The position numbers were made by a program, and so were the translations under genes. DNA of 64,000 nt, from the NCBI RefSeq assembly GCF_963576675.1, contig NC_088911.1:90921256-90985255 (forward strand). The letters run 5' to 3'. Of this stretch, positions 37,583 through 48,668 are shown in pieces. Source of the stretch: Euphorbia lathyris. Lineage: Eukaryota; Streptophyta; Magnoliopsida; Malpighiales; Euphorbiaceae. The notes beneath the pieces were generated by a model. It was not told the DNA's origin and made no database searches. It worked only from the letters and a program-made list of their open reading frames with translations. The number at the start of each line of letters is the position of its first letter. Positions within the stretch are counted from its first letter, which is position 1.

Positions 37583-38291
37583 TTCTTTAGATCCAATATG
37601 ATAGGGACGTGATCCGATTTGTTACGAGGGAGATACCGTATCACCAATTCAGGGAAGCTGAGCCTGAAAGCCGTGTTGCATAGCACCCTATCCAGGCGCC
37701 AGGTAATTTTGGTACAAATAGTATGGCCATGAAACCAAGTAAATTTCGGCCCCTAGAAACCCAAATCAACAAGTTGCAAGTCATTAATCCATTGAGCAAA
37801 GATAGAGCATCGGTCCATGGTCCTCAGAGCTCCCCCAGCCTTCTTATCCGAGCCTTTTATACAATTGAAATCTCCAATCAGCACCCAGGGGCTAGCAATA
37901 TTTAATTGGAGGGCCCTCATTACAGCCATGAATTCACGTTTAAATACAATCTGGGGCCGAACATAGATAAAAGAAGTCAAAAGGTCATATCCCGAGCGAC
38001 TCCGGTCTTTAGAGTCACTAAAGTATGCAAAAATTTCTTATCTTGACTGATAACAGTCACCGAAATTACAGAGGAATTCCAAAACACCCAAATACCACCA
38101 CTAAAGCTATCAGTATCAACAACCTCAACGTCAGAAAATTTGAGCTTGTGGCAAAGATCGTTAGCCCTGCTAGAAGGGAGAAGAGTCTCAAGAAGAACTA
38201 GAATCTCAGGTGTGTAAACCAAGATGAAGTGACGGAGAGCCCGGTGAAACTCATTACCACCAGCTCCAAAAAAATTCCAGGAAAAAATCAC
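37583..38291 (-). pseudogene. LINE ORF2, 5' part: endonuclease/exonuclease/phosphatase domain
   Basis: It starts near 38291 with MIFSWNFFGAGG, the plant-LINE form of the EEP start (WNxxG). At 37753-37980 it gives WVLIGDFNCIKG (the metal-binding GDFN motif) and ends at INDLQLVDLGF. Past a frame break, SDHVPIILDL (the catalytic SDH) lies next to the copia target site. The domain nicks target DNA for target-primed reverse transcription. It is broken by the copia insertion and by at least two frame changes. Confidence 0.85.
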
Positions 38292-38499
38292 GATGAAAGA
38301 AAGAAGAAAAGTAACTATACATGGATGAACTCCAAACTATGCGACTGCCTTGCTACCGTCTAGTTGACCCATATTGAGATCCATATCACTCATAGGCTCT
38401 TTGATGCTAACACCAGGTTTATTGCGTTTGCTTCTTCTCGTACAATCCACTGTCCTAGAGGCATCTTCCTTTCTTTTTTTTTGTCTAATTCACATCCAT

Positions 38500-39346
38500 C
38501 GAAGCATCTGATACTTCATCCAGCAGTTTTCCGAAGACATTAGACTCCCTAATCGAACGACTACTTGGAGGTCTAGCCGGACGAGTGCGAATCCATCCTG
38601 ATTCCCCTGACAGCCCCGCACGAAAAGCAAATCCACCACTAGTGGCAGAAGGAATCATACTTGGCTCTTTGGAAGTTTTTGTTGCAGGATTAGTAGGGGG
38701 GTTATTATAGGGGATGAAATCAGATCCTTCACGTGACTGATGGGCTCCTGGATTTTATTCTGAGGAGTATATTTGCGTTTGGGGATGCACATCCACTCCC
38801 GGTAAGGTTTGCTACTCTTTATTTATGCCCGATGGTCATCTCACGGAAGCACTGCGACATCTCTGGACTTACTTACCTGGGTTTGAAGCATGGTATAAAA
38901 AATAGGCTCATTTACTCTTTCTTTAGCTACATTACCTATTGGGGCTTTCTGACCATTGTTTTGAGCCAAACATGGATGCGTGCAAGTCTCCTTACTGTGT
39001 CCATATCTTCCACACTTGGTACAGGCGATATACAATCCCTCATACTTAACATGATAGTTGTGACCATTCAATCAGAATTGGGCCACAAGCGGCTTATTCA
39101 ATTCAATTTCAACACAAACAAGAGCAAACTTACCACGAGCCCTGCCAGCAGTATTCTTGTCTGCTTTAATTATTTTGCCAACAGAATTTCCAATCAACAT
39201 TAGAGCTTCAGGTTGATAAAATTGCAACGGTAATTCGGGCATACATGCCCAAACCAAAGTAGAATCCATCGTACCATGGGAAGGAACAAAAGAATGAGAC
39301 TATGTTCTAACCGTTAAGTAATGACTCTTTACCATCCATAAGCCAG
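38500..39346 (-). pseudogene. LINE ORF1 remnant: DUF4283-like domain and zinc knuckle
   Basis: From 39346 the minus strand reads a DUF4283-type end (HYLTV, then a TAG where the family has W), then DSTLVWACMPELPLQFYQPEA and VGKIIKADKNTAGRARGKFALVCVEIEL. After a break comes the zinc knuckle CTKCGRYGHSKETC near 38960-39010. This is the nucleic-acid-binding ORF1 protein of plant L1 elements. The first about 80-100 residues are missing, in line with 5' truncation. No distinct domain was seen in 38500-38840. Confidence 0.75.
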
Positions 39347-39355
39347 ATATAAGTT

Positions 39356-39955
39356 GATATATAATAATATCTGCACATCCTGGTATTGATTTGTGGGTCT
39401 ATACTGCCACATCAACGCAATTTCAATCTTTTTAAAATACTAATTTACTTTACTTATTAATAACGAATTACATTTATGGTATATGAATTTTAATAGGTTT
39501 TGCATTATGGCAACCAAATTTTAATTTTATTCTTTAAAGAATACTATTATTTTAAATATTAAAAATATAATTTTATATATTAAATTCTTTTCCATCTCTT
39601 TCTATCTCCTTTCATCCTTCCCTTTCCTATTTATTTTTTAATATATAATTTTAATATTTTAAATATATTATTTAAAGTATTCTAAAATAAAAATACAATA
39701 TTTTTAATACAATATTTATGTGAATGTTTTACAAGACACCAACATTAAAATTCAAATTTATCCAAAAAAAATTTTAAAATTCAAATCTGAGTTTGGCTCA
39801 GCTGTCAACTTAAAGATGTTATTGTTGTTGTTACTATTTATTATTTGTTAGTTATTAACTGTTACCTGTTTATTGATTGATTATTAGTGTTTAATAAAAT
39901 TATAATTAAACGTTGATATTTGTATGTAAAATGACTAATATGAACATATATTAAA
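39356..39955. other. AT-rich spacer between the two LINE insertions
   Basis: Low-complexity AT-rich DNA, over 75% A+T by eye, with no open frame of note and no recognisable repeat. Confidence 0.5.
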
Positions 39956-39964
39956 TCAATTAAC

Positions 39965-41179
39965 CTTTAGCCTTGAGACTCTCCTTAGAATGCGGGGAGT
40001 GAAGGTGAGTAATCAAGAGGAAGACTTGGATAGGCACTGTTGGGCGCTGACTAACAATGGAGTTTATTCTTGCAAATCGGCCTTTGAAGCTTTCTCTCTC
40101 TTTAGATCTGATCCTCCCTCGGATGTGTGGAAGTCGATTTGGACCCTTAAAGTTCCTTTCCGTATTAGGAGTTTCCTGTGGCTGGGCGTTAAGGACAGGC
40201 TTCTTACTAATTCGGATAGGCACAGAAGGCACTTGGCTGATTCTGGAGCTTGCAGTAGATGCAGAGGCCATGTTGAGACTTTGTGCCATGCTCTTAGAGA
40301 TTGCTCTAATAGTAAAGAGGTTTGGAGGAAAATTCTCCCACACCATATTTTCTCTTCCTTCATGGCACATTCTGAGGTCGACTGGTTCTCTGATGGTGTT
40401 AGAGGAAAGTTGCTTCCATACATGGAGCATGGTGACATTTTCTTTGCTATTATCTGTCACCAAGTTTGGAAATGGAGAAACGAGGAGATTTTTGGAGATA
40501 AAACTGTTTTTATGACAAACTTAGCTGATTTCTTCTCGAAAAAACTTTTCTCTATTATCGATAGTTTCAAAGGAGAGTCCCTGGCCAGAGCCTCTCAGTG
40601 TTGTGATGTCCATCTCGTGGGATGGAGCAGGCCAAGAGAGGGGGTTGTGAAGCTGAATACTGATGGTTCCTGCCTCAGTAACGGTAAGATTGCGGCTGGA
40701 GGTGTGCTTAGAGATGTAGGGGGCGTCTGGCTTTCTGGGTTCTCCCAGAATTTAGGGTTGGGTTCTTCCTTTTCTGCGGAGCTCTGGGCTATTCTTACTG
40801 GAATCAATCTTGCTAAAAGGCTGGGTGTTAAGAGGCTCTCTGTGGAGTCTGATAATTTGGAAGCAATCAAAATGATTTCTGAAAATCATTCTATGGGTCT
40901 TAACAGTCGCAACCTCATCAAAGCTATTAAAAGGCTTTGCTCCTCCTTTGAGTTCGTAGAGTTCAGACACATTTTTAGAGAGCAGAATCGTGTTGCTGAT
41001 CGCTTGGCGGCGGCGGGCCATGAAGGGACGTTAGGCGTTACTACCCTTCCTGTTTCCCCTAGTTTCATCTCTCATCTTCTCTTAGAAGATAGGATTGGGG
41101 TTAGCTTCCCTAGGCTAATTCCTGGGTAGTTTGTTGTTATTCATTTTTCTTTTCCTTTTCTACCAAAAAAAAAAAAAAA
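39965..41179 (+). mobile_element. 5'-truncated LINE with target-site duplication
   Basis: The last 1.2 kb of a plant LINE ending in a poly(A) tract at 41165-41179. Both sides carry TCAATTAAC (39956-39964 and 41180-41188), extendable by preceding A residues. Truncation at the 5' end, a tail and a 9-12 bp duplication are the marks of target-primed reverse transcription. It lies 600 bp from the larger LINE but in the opposite orientation and from a different subfamily. Confidence 0.9.
39990..41129 (+). pseudogene. LINE ORF2 C-terminus: zf-RVT and RNase H, frame open
   Basis: An uninterrupted 379-codon frame, open upstream to the truncation point. Residues about 20-105 form the zinc-binding RT-associated domain (WKSIWTLKVPFRIRSFLW, CSRCRGHVETLCHALRDC). 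Residues about 225-350 form an RNase H domain with the acidic residues in place: NTDGS, SAELWAI, ESDNLEA and VADRLA. The C-terminus GVSFPRLIPG recurs in the fragment at 42485. It lacks endonuclease and reverse transcriptase, so it cannot move by itself. The intact frame means a recent insertion. There is no evidence that the host uses it. Confidence 0.85.
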
Positions 41180-41222
41180 TCAATTAACTATTAAATCTTA
41201 TAAATGTAATTGCATATTTCGT

Positions 41223-41481
41223 TGGTAATATATTACGATCAACTATCTAGATATGAAAGATAGCATGGATCGAAAATAGAGAAGAAGAAAAGGTTACTTA
41301 ATTTCTAATTAGTTGTACAAATTACACTTAAAGTCTTATTTATACTAACTAATCAATATAACTGCCTGCTAGCTGTCATTTTCTCTCCAATTTCCTTCAA
41401 TATTGTTAGCCTTCCTAACTGTCATAAATTGAGTCAGTTTTCTTCTTGATTAGTTTATCTTGCACTTCTTTAATTCTAACA
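41223..41481 (-). repeat. LTR of a minus-strand copia remnant
   Basis: Read on the minus strand it starts TGTTAGAATTAAAG (41481), has TATAAATAAG near 41345, and ends near ATTACCA (41223). It follows directly on a copia RNase H end. Confidence 0.65.
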
Positions 41482-42050
41482 CTCTTCCACAAGATAAACA
41501 TCCTTTAATTGATATAATTCCCATCTTCTTCTTCTTTGTTGGTAACATAACATTGTGACTAAGAGCTTTTGTAAATAAGTCAGCATCTTTAGAGTAAACA
41601 TGTGGTGTTTTAATGAAATCTAATCTGATGTAATTTCTGACTAAATAACAGTAGATTTCCATATGTTTAATTTTCTCATTAAACACATGATTCTTTGCAA
41701 TAGCATAACTACTTCATTGTCACAATATAATGCAATTGGAACTGAACATTTGATGCCAAATTCTTTCCAGAGATAATTGATCCATTTCACTTCACAACTG
41801 GCTTGAGACATACTTTTGTACTCAATTCAGCAAAAGATTTACTCACCACTCCTTACTTAGTAAGGAACTTCCAGACCCAAACAATCTATTATGTTGTGCA
41901 ACAATATACTCAGAATTTGTGGTAGAATCTACAACTGTGTTCTGCTTGAACGTTTTCCAACTGACACTTCTTTCGTTTAAAATGAACATGTATTCCGACT
42001 ATAATCGATGTCAGATTCAGAACCAACAACAATGTATTAGGTAAACAATA
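41450..42050 (-). mobile_element. Ty1/copia remnant, 3' end (RNase H), minus strand
   Basis: On the minus strand the pieces read as a copia RNase H terminus: a CDN-type segment and an AIAN/HVFNEKIKHMEI block near 41640-41740, RLDFIKTPHVYSKDADLFTKAL at 41570-41640, then MGIISIKGCLSCGRVLEL before the LTR. Several frames are needed. Upstream of about 42050 the similarity fades. A different, shorter-LTR lineage than the SIRE-like element. Confidence 0.75.
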
Positions 42051-42237
42051 AGGGACTAATATGTTATATATTTATATATATATAACGTAAAAAAAAAGGC
42101 TTAATATTAGGAGCTTCATGAACTTGGCCTAAAAAGTTGATTGACTTTATAAAATGTTTTATTTGCCCATAAACTTACTTAAATTGACATGATTAACTTT
42201 ACAAGTATATGTGGAAGATCTTTATTAGATTTTTGGA

Positions 42238-43290
42238 CAAGGATAAACATCAAATTTAGCCCTAACGTGTTAACGAAAGTGCAGATTTAGCCTTAACGTA
42301 TGAAATTGTGTAAATTTAACCTAACGTTTCCAAGTAAGATCAATCTTAGCCATACATTATCGAAAATTAGAAAAATCGGTTTTACTGGTATTTAACTGTC
42401 AGTTCAGACATTCCAAATATCAATTATAATTAAGATATTTAGTGTATTACTAACAAAATTACAATTTTTATTTTTATTTTTTGTAGGGAAAAGAAGGAAA
42501 AAACAAAACACCACAACAAGTTAGCCCGGGATTAGCCTAGGAAAGCTAACTCTCACATTATCTTCCGAAAGCAAAGACAAAAGGAGGGAGACGAGAAAAT
42601 CGAGCTCATGGCCTTCTATAGCAAGCCGATCTGCCATCCGATTCTGCTCTCTGTAAACATAAGTTGATACTATCGAAAGATGAGCAAATCCTTCTAATTG
42701 CCTTGACTAAATTCTGGCTCCCTAAGCACAGAGTCCTTTTATCAGAAATTAAATTGACTGCTTCAAATTGTCAAAAATATTTAATGTGTTATTAATATAG
42801 TTATAAAAACCAATAAAAAATTATGAAACTGCTTCAATTTATCGAAAAACTTATTTAAAATGTTTGATGTGATCAGTTAAATAACAGTTAGACTAGTCTT
42901 CAAATTTTTGATGACGCATGACTAAAATTGATCTTACTTTGAAATGTTAGGGTTAAATTTGCACTACTTTATACGCTAGGGCTAAATTCACACTTGTCTT
43001 GAAACGTTAAGATTAACTTTAGCCCTCATCTCATTTGGATAAATTGAGATGTATTTATCGCTTTAAACAAATTAATGAAGTAATAGCTAGAAAAGTTCAT
43101 TTGTCAATAAGTGACTTTAAAAATATTTAGGTGACTAATAGTCAAGTTAAGCAAATTTCATTAGTTTATACGTTAGGGCTAAATCTATACTTCTCTTGAA
43201 ACGTTAGGATTAATTTTGGCCCTTATTCCTTTTAGATAAATTAAAATGTATATCGCGTTAAACAAATTAATAAAGTAATAAAAATTTATT
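42238..43290. repeat. Element with long inverted arms, interrupted by a LINE tail
   Basis: The left arm (about 42238-42420) repeats AATTTAGCCCTAACGT-like words. The right arm (about 42860-43060) has them in the opposite orientation (AACGTTAAGATTAA, TAGGGCTAAATTC). A second right-arm copy follows at 43160-43283, so the right side is duplicated in tandem. Boundaries and target duplication were not settled. It is of the long-TIR, Mutator-like non-coding type. Confidence 0.55.
42485..42770 (-). mobile_element. LINE 3' tail fragment, minus strand
   Basis: On the minus strand it reads REQNRMADRLAIEGHE and, further on, NVRVSFPRLIPG followed by a stop and an A-rich tail (T-rich at 42460-42485). The same C-terminus ends the LINE at 39965-41179, so both belong to one family. 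It sits inside the inverted-arm element. Confidence 0.75.
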
Positions 43291-43481
43291 TTTTTCCAGC
43301 TTTTGGAAGAGCGACTTGTTCTCTTCTCTAATGGCAACCTAAAAAAAATAACGTCAAATTTAAAAAATTAACGAAACACTAGCAATATTTTTTTTTTGGG
43401 AAAAAGTTGAGCGGCTACTATATATTCCTTCGTTTCTATGAATAAAACGAAAAAATGATTTTCTCCTCCATGTACCGAATT

Positions 43482-43950
43482 GGTTTAAGGTGTTATTGAG
43501 CCTCTTATCTATTCAAAATTTTGTCACTTAACTCATGATCTATTATTCGGTCATATTTGACCCTTGAACTATCCCAATTGGTAAAATTTCATCCAATTTA
43601 AATAGAGACTTGGAAAACCCGTTATTCATCCTCATATGTAATTATATTTTGACATATGAGCTTGACACGTCACATATTTTGAAGTTTATTTATCACATAA
43701 AATCTCTTATGTCAAAATATTTAATTAGATTAGAAAAGAAAAATAAATTTCCAAACTAAAATTTATTAAATTTAAGTATCAAAATACCGTCACGTGCTAA
43801 TAGAATAATAATTATATCAAGTCTCCATTTAAATTTGATGAAATTGCACCATTTGGGATAAGTCAATGGTCAAATGTGACTAAATAATAAGTCAGAGGCT
43901 AAATAGTAAAATTTGATAAATCGAGGACCAAATAAATAGTGGTTTAAACC
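43482..43950. mobile_element. Mutator-like MITE, 469 bp
   Basis: Inverted arms of more than 100 bases begin GGTTTAA on both ends and stay similar from 43482-43625 to the complement of 43800-43950. The flanking 9-mers TACCGAATT (43473-43481) and TTTCGAATT (43951-43959) match at 7 of 9 sites, an old 9-bp duplication. No coding sequence. Confidence 0.75.
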
Positions 43951-43959
43951 TTTCGAATT

Positions 43960-44299
43960 TGACCAACGGTCGAATTGTTTGTGCCAGCGCGGTCCGTTCA
44001 ATCTTGTTAGGATATTGGGAAGACCATATTCTATAATCATGCTCCACATCTTAAGCCGTTGATTTTCATGGTCAAACATCTTCCAAATAAAGTTGACCAA
44101 TCGAACAGTCATTATTTTCGTCAAACAAGGAGATAACAAATTGCCAGTACGTACCAGAAAAACGACGCCGCATAAAGTTATTCCAGTCCATTTTTGGTTC
44201 TCTGTTACGAATTATGATCTTTTCTACAACAGAGGTTTTCAGTTTCTTTCTTATTCTTCTTTTTCTCCATTGCTAAACAATAGTTTAGAGAAATCAGAA
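43960..44299 (+). promoter_or_regulatory. Upstream region and 5' UTR of the gene at 44300
   Basis: 340 bases between a MITE and the ATG. No firm TATA box. 44215-44299 looks like a leader, T-rich and then A-rich before the ATG. Confidence 0.4.
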
Positions 44300-47200
44300 A
44301 TGTCTCTGAAGATGGACAGAGATCACTGGGCGTTTCTGGTAAGCGCTTCTTCTGTTGAAAATATTTGATGATTTTGTGTTCCCTTTTCTTTTTATAGGCA
44401 TTCTTTTGAAGGTTTATGAGTGTGCATCGGCTTTCTCTTTTGTATGTGGATTTCGTCGCATATATGATATGACTTGTGCTCATAATTAATGTGGTCTTCT
44501 CCATCTTATGTATGGGTTGCCCTTTCTTCTTTCTATCCGGATGGAGAATGTGGGTTTTTGAACTCATCGTATTTGTATCATTATTCGGAAATGCTAATGT
44601 GCGTTTTATGTGGAATTATTTTGATTTCATGTTCCTAATAGGATTTGATCCACCCGAACCCTAATCTTGCTGGTTTTACATTCCTTAACGCTCTTGTCTT
44701 CAAATCTTATTGTTCATGCCATATGATTGGTTCACATACCTGTTTTATAGCTGTATTCGAGTAAAGATAAGATCTGTTTGGAGTAACATCTTGTTTCAAG
44801 CTTCATCATTTAATGAATTGCCACTTCTTTGATTTCATTGCATTCTCTTATCACTCATTTATGTGTTTATTTTGGTTGTTGAATACATAGGACGAGATTG
44901 AAGCACCAATGTGGGTGAATCTTACTGAAGAAGCAAGGGGTAACTACACAGACGTGTAAGGGTTTTCAACTATTATTATTAGATTTTTCAATGGTCCTCA
45001 AAATCTAAACATTGTGTTGCAGTATTGATTATTTTCTATTTGTTCTGTTGCAGAGATGATGGGTGGTTTCGCACTAGTCATCAGTAAGTTCTTTCCTCTC
45101 CTTGACGAACTTTTTCCATTAGTTCTCCAATTTACAAAGAATTTTTCTTATTGAGTATCTAATGCATAATAGTAATGTTCAATAAGCTCAGTTATTGACA
45201 TATTCAGGTACCATCAATGTCCTTCTCTTGAGTTAAAAGCTGTGTTTGCTTATTCTGGTGAAGCCAGTGCATCCTCTGGCATTGATGTAAGTGGACAATC
45301 TTCCCCAAAGCTTCCATCATCAGTCTCGGGATCAAGGGGCAAGCCCCGCAAAAGCAAAAGACAGAAGGAAGCTGATTATGTTTTTCCATGGATTAAGAAA
45401 CATCCAGTGAAGGTTTTAAGTGGCAAGTCTTCATGGATTTCAGGATCTGGTGAGGAAATAAAACCCAAAGCAAGTTTTATAAATTCCAAAGGAACTTGGA
45501 GGCCAAAAAGAAGCGTTGGTGTTGAGAGGGATTTAACTGGCAATGCCAAAGAAAATAATTTTAAAGCTATATCCAACCCTGGAGATTCTAAAGGAAGTTT
45601 GAGTTGTATGGAGCATCAGGCGGTTGATAGCAATACAAGTACCATTACTTCTGATAATGAACAGAAAATACAGCCAAAGAACCTGGAAGTATCAAGTCAA
45701 GCATTTGGTCATTCAAATGGACTTTTGTCAGCCTTGAGGACTAGTCTTAGGAAAAGCTGTGTTACAAGGCAAGCATCTAGAGTAGATGTTAGTAAGAAGG
45801 AATCAAGAGACAGCAATTCTGCATCCGGCAACTCTAGTGTAGGGTCTTCTTCAAAGCCTTGCTATAAGAATTCAACTTTTCAATTGAAGCAGCAAAGAGA
45901 ACAAATAGCTGATAGCAGAAATGAGGCAAGGACAACAAGAGTAATAAGAAGCAAAGTGAAAGATTCTACTTTATCCAAGGTTTCGGATATTCAAGTGAAA
46001 GAAGGAACCCGTAATTCTAGACCAGGTAGGATAAATAATGGATCAAAGCCAGACAACCATAATGCCACAAAGCCAAAGGTTAGAAGATGTAGAAATTAGG
46101 GGCAAGTATTATGAACTTGTTTTTACTGTGATATTTCAAAATATTCATTTTTACAAGTTGCACCTAAATATATCATTAATATCTTTTATCAAAGTAATTG
46201 ACTGTTGAGATAATCGATAATTGAATTTATGAAATATCTTTTATGTGGTAACAAGATCAAATTGATCAAAATTTTGCAGGCACAAAATCAGATGGTTCGT
46301 GCAAAAGCTTTAATGCCACTTGGAGTGAATGAACAGCACTCATCACATCATGCTGCCAAAGCCCAGAAAATGGTTGCACACAACAGATTGGTTAGTACTG
46401 GAAATGAGAATAAAACTGGAAGACTACTTGTGAACCAGAAAGGAAATGGTGGATATATCACAACTGGAGTCATGGCTAGGGGTCCAAAGGGGACAAAACA
46501 GGACACACTTTTTAAGGGGAATAGATCAAGATTGACTGGTCCGAAGGTATTAATTTTGATTATTGATTTGCAGCACAGCCTTGAAATTTTGATTAATTAT
46601 GATGAAGATCAATTATCATTTTCTATTTCAGAACATAGCGTTGCATACTTAATTAGAAATTAAAAGCAAATAAAGTTTAGATTAGGTTACCGCTTTCAGT
46701 CCTCAGCTAGATTGGCTGATACATAGGTATTAATTTTGATTATTGATTTGCAGCACAGCCTTGAAATTTTGATTAATTATGATGAAATTCAATTATCATT
46801 TTCTATTTTAGAACATAGTGTTGCATATTTAATTAGAAATTAAAAGCAAATAAGGTTGCCTCTTTCAGTCCTCAATTAGATGTTGCATAAATAGAGAAAT
46901 TGAATTTTAAACAGTTGTTTTGATGATTAGAAATTCGATTCAGATTCTTGTTATAGAAGAGTCTTTTGTATTATTTGCATCTTGTGGAAACTGTTTTCCC
47001 TGTATTCCGTTTGGTTTATTGCAAGGACGAAAGAAGTTTGAAGTTTGAAGGTTGTCTTTTCCACTTGCACAACTTCTGGGCAATCCAAGGGAATTGTCAT
47101 GGTTTCTTCATATTTCAGTCCCTCATAATATATGTGCAGAAGTGGAGGGAAGATTTATTTGCTGCTAAAAAATTAAAATAATATTTTCCTTCTTGCTTAT

Positions 47201-47521
47201 TAGCAGCTCTTATGTTTGGTGGAAGAGACAGCTACAGTTTGGAGGGGCCTTCAACTTGTGCAAAACAATGCTGCCTTATTAAGCATCTGATATTGACTGT
47301 GTTGCAAATGATAAAACGACATTCTTTTTTATAATCTTCAGCATACATATATGTTAGTATACTTTATAAATTTTACACCTAGAATTGTTTTACTAGAAAC
47401 TGAATGCTAGAATATTGAGTGACAGAGTAGCTGACTTGCATGAAATTATTTTGAACAGGAAAAGGTTAGCAGTCCCAGAAGTAAACGAGGAATGACTACA
47501 GAGAGGGTGTATCTTCGATGA
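44300..47521 (+). CDS. Unrecognised plant protein, 444 residues, six coding exons
   Basis: Exons 44300-44338, 44891-44955, 45054-45083, 45208-46078, 46280-46546 and 47459-47521 join in frame, all with GT..AG borders. The N-terminal 60 residues look conserved and structured: DHWAFLDEIEAPMWVNL, an acidic stretch, DGWFRTSHQ and YHQCPSLELK, with several Trp and a Cys/His. From about residue 70 the protein is low-complexity and strongly basic (KPRKSKRQKEADYVFPWIKKHPVK, then Ser/Lys/Asn-rich), and it ends in a TERVYLR terminus. Basic clusters suggest a nuclear place, an inference only. I do not recognise the family. A downstream ATG at codon 5 could serve as start. The 871-base exon 4 makes up most of the protein. 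Confidence 0.75.
46546..46900 (+). repeat. Tandem duplication of about 190 bp at an exon-intron border
   Basis: Unit 1 is 46546-46735 and unit 2 is 46736-46900; unit 2 has a short deletion. Both begin GGTATTAATTTTGATT. In unit 1 this is the splice donor of exon 5 (GT at 46547), so the donor sequence was copied. Both also contain an acceptor-like GATTTGCAG/CACAG. Confidence 0.85.
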
Positions 47522-48149
47522 GCTGGTGTTGGTATGTTAGTTTCTGTGTACATAAATTCTTGACCTTGTCTAACTACAGAGCAAGCAGGGAATATTCCAA
47601 ATTACTAGGGGCAATTTTTATACGGCTTCCCCTTTTCAATAGTCATGCTTAGCTTTCATGCACAGAAGCTTTCTAGTTCATTTCTTTATTGAACTCTTTG
47701 TCACTCTTACCTTGTGAAATTTGATACACAATTAATTGAGGGTTGGAATACTTTAAAGTGTCTCTAAATGTTGTAAGTTGATGTTGATTGGTATATATGA
47801 AAACATAAGTAATCTCGCTACTGAGCTCTAAAAGAGTTTGATCATGTGCTATATGAGAGTCTTCCATCGATGGCCACAAAGTTGCCCCCTAGTTCCTGTA
47901 TGTTCATTCATTTATCTCAGGCTTTAAATCATCTCACTCAGTAACTACTTAATGCCCATAATAATTATCAAGATTTTTAACTATTTGACTTCTAATCAAT
48001 TATTTCTTTACATTTATCAACAAATCTTTATATCTCAAACACTAATGGAAAATGATATCGGATTCAGAACATGTTTTTTTTGTATATAATAATGAATTTC
48101 AAGGTATAGATGAAAATTTTTAAGGTCACTTTTGGTATGTTTTAGTGCA
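47522..48149. other. 3' UTR and spacer downstream of the 444-residue gene
   Basis: The first few hundred bases should be 3' UTR. The rest shows no gene or repeat that I can name. Confidence 0.4.
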
Positions 48150-48668
48150 ATATAATGGAATGGAATGATGATTTTAGTACAATGTTTGATGAGCAAAAAT
48201 TTTAAAAAATAAATTGATGACCTTGTCTAAAAACGAGAAAAAAAAATTGGGAAAGACGAGGAAAACGAGAAAAGAAGAAAATAGAAGACCCAACAAAAAT
48301 GAGAAAAGAAGAAAAATAAAAAAAAATAAAAACAGAAAAAATTAGAAAATAGAAAAGCGAGAAAAATAAGAAAATGAGACAAACGGGAAAAATTGGGTTT
48401 GTTTTTTCGTTGTTTCATGTTTTTCTTGATTTTCTTTTTTTTTCATGTTTTTGTTTTTTTTTCATTTTTTTTTTTGTTTTTCACGTTTTTTTCGTTTTTC
48501 ACATTTTTTTTCATTCTTCACGTTTTCCCTCTTATGCAATTTTCATGTTTTCCCTCTATTTTTTTCGTGTTCCATGTTTCCCTGCTTTTTGTGTGTATTT
48601 TTCACGTTTTTAGATTTTTCTCGATTCTTACGTTTTCACGTTTTTTCTTCTATTTTGGATCAAGTAAA
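48150..48668. repeat. A-rich/T-rich foldback element
   Basis: A-rich arm at about 48230-48375 (GAAAAACGAGAAAA-like words) faces a T-rich arm at about 48390-48650 (TTTTTCACGTTTTT-like words), close to a palindrome. Similar pairs occur at 21600-22215 and 53480-53900. A left flank with CAATGTTTGATGAG resembles the complement of ATCAAACATTGG at 53910. Open frames here are artefacts of the low complexity. Confidence 0.6.

Larger units (their letters stand above)
22529..39346 (-). mobile_element. Plant LINE (L1 clade), 5'-truncated, split by a copia element
   Basis: A non-LTR retrotransposon on the minus strand. Its 3' end is at 22529 (oligo-A read as T on the plus strand), and its truncated 5' end is near 39346. 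A 9-bp direct repeat ATATAAGTT flanks it (22520-22528 and 39347-39355). Without the inserted copia element (25987-37577 plus one 5-bp target copy) it is about 5.2 kb. Order from its 5' end: ORF1 with a DUF4283-like domain and a CCHC zinc knuckle, endonuclease, reverse transcriptase, zinc-binding RT-associated domain, RNase H. The two halves join without loss at the copia target GACTA. Stops and frame changes leave it inactive. Confidence 0.85.

Noticed and set aside
44205..44567. 120-codon open frame on the minus strand
   Set aside because: It covers the leader and first exon of the plus-strand gene, has a Lys/Thr-rich chance composition, and no supporting features.
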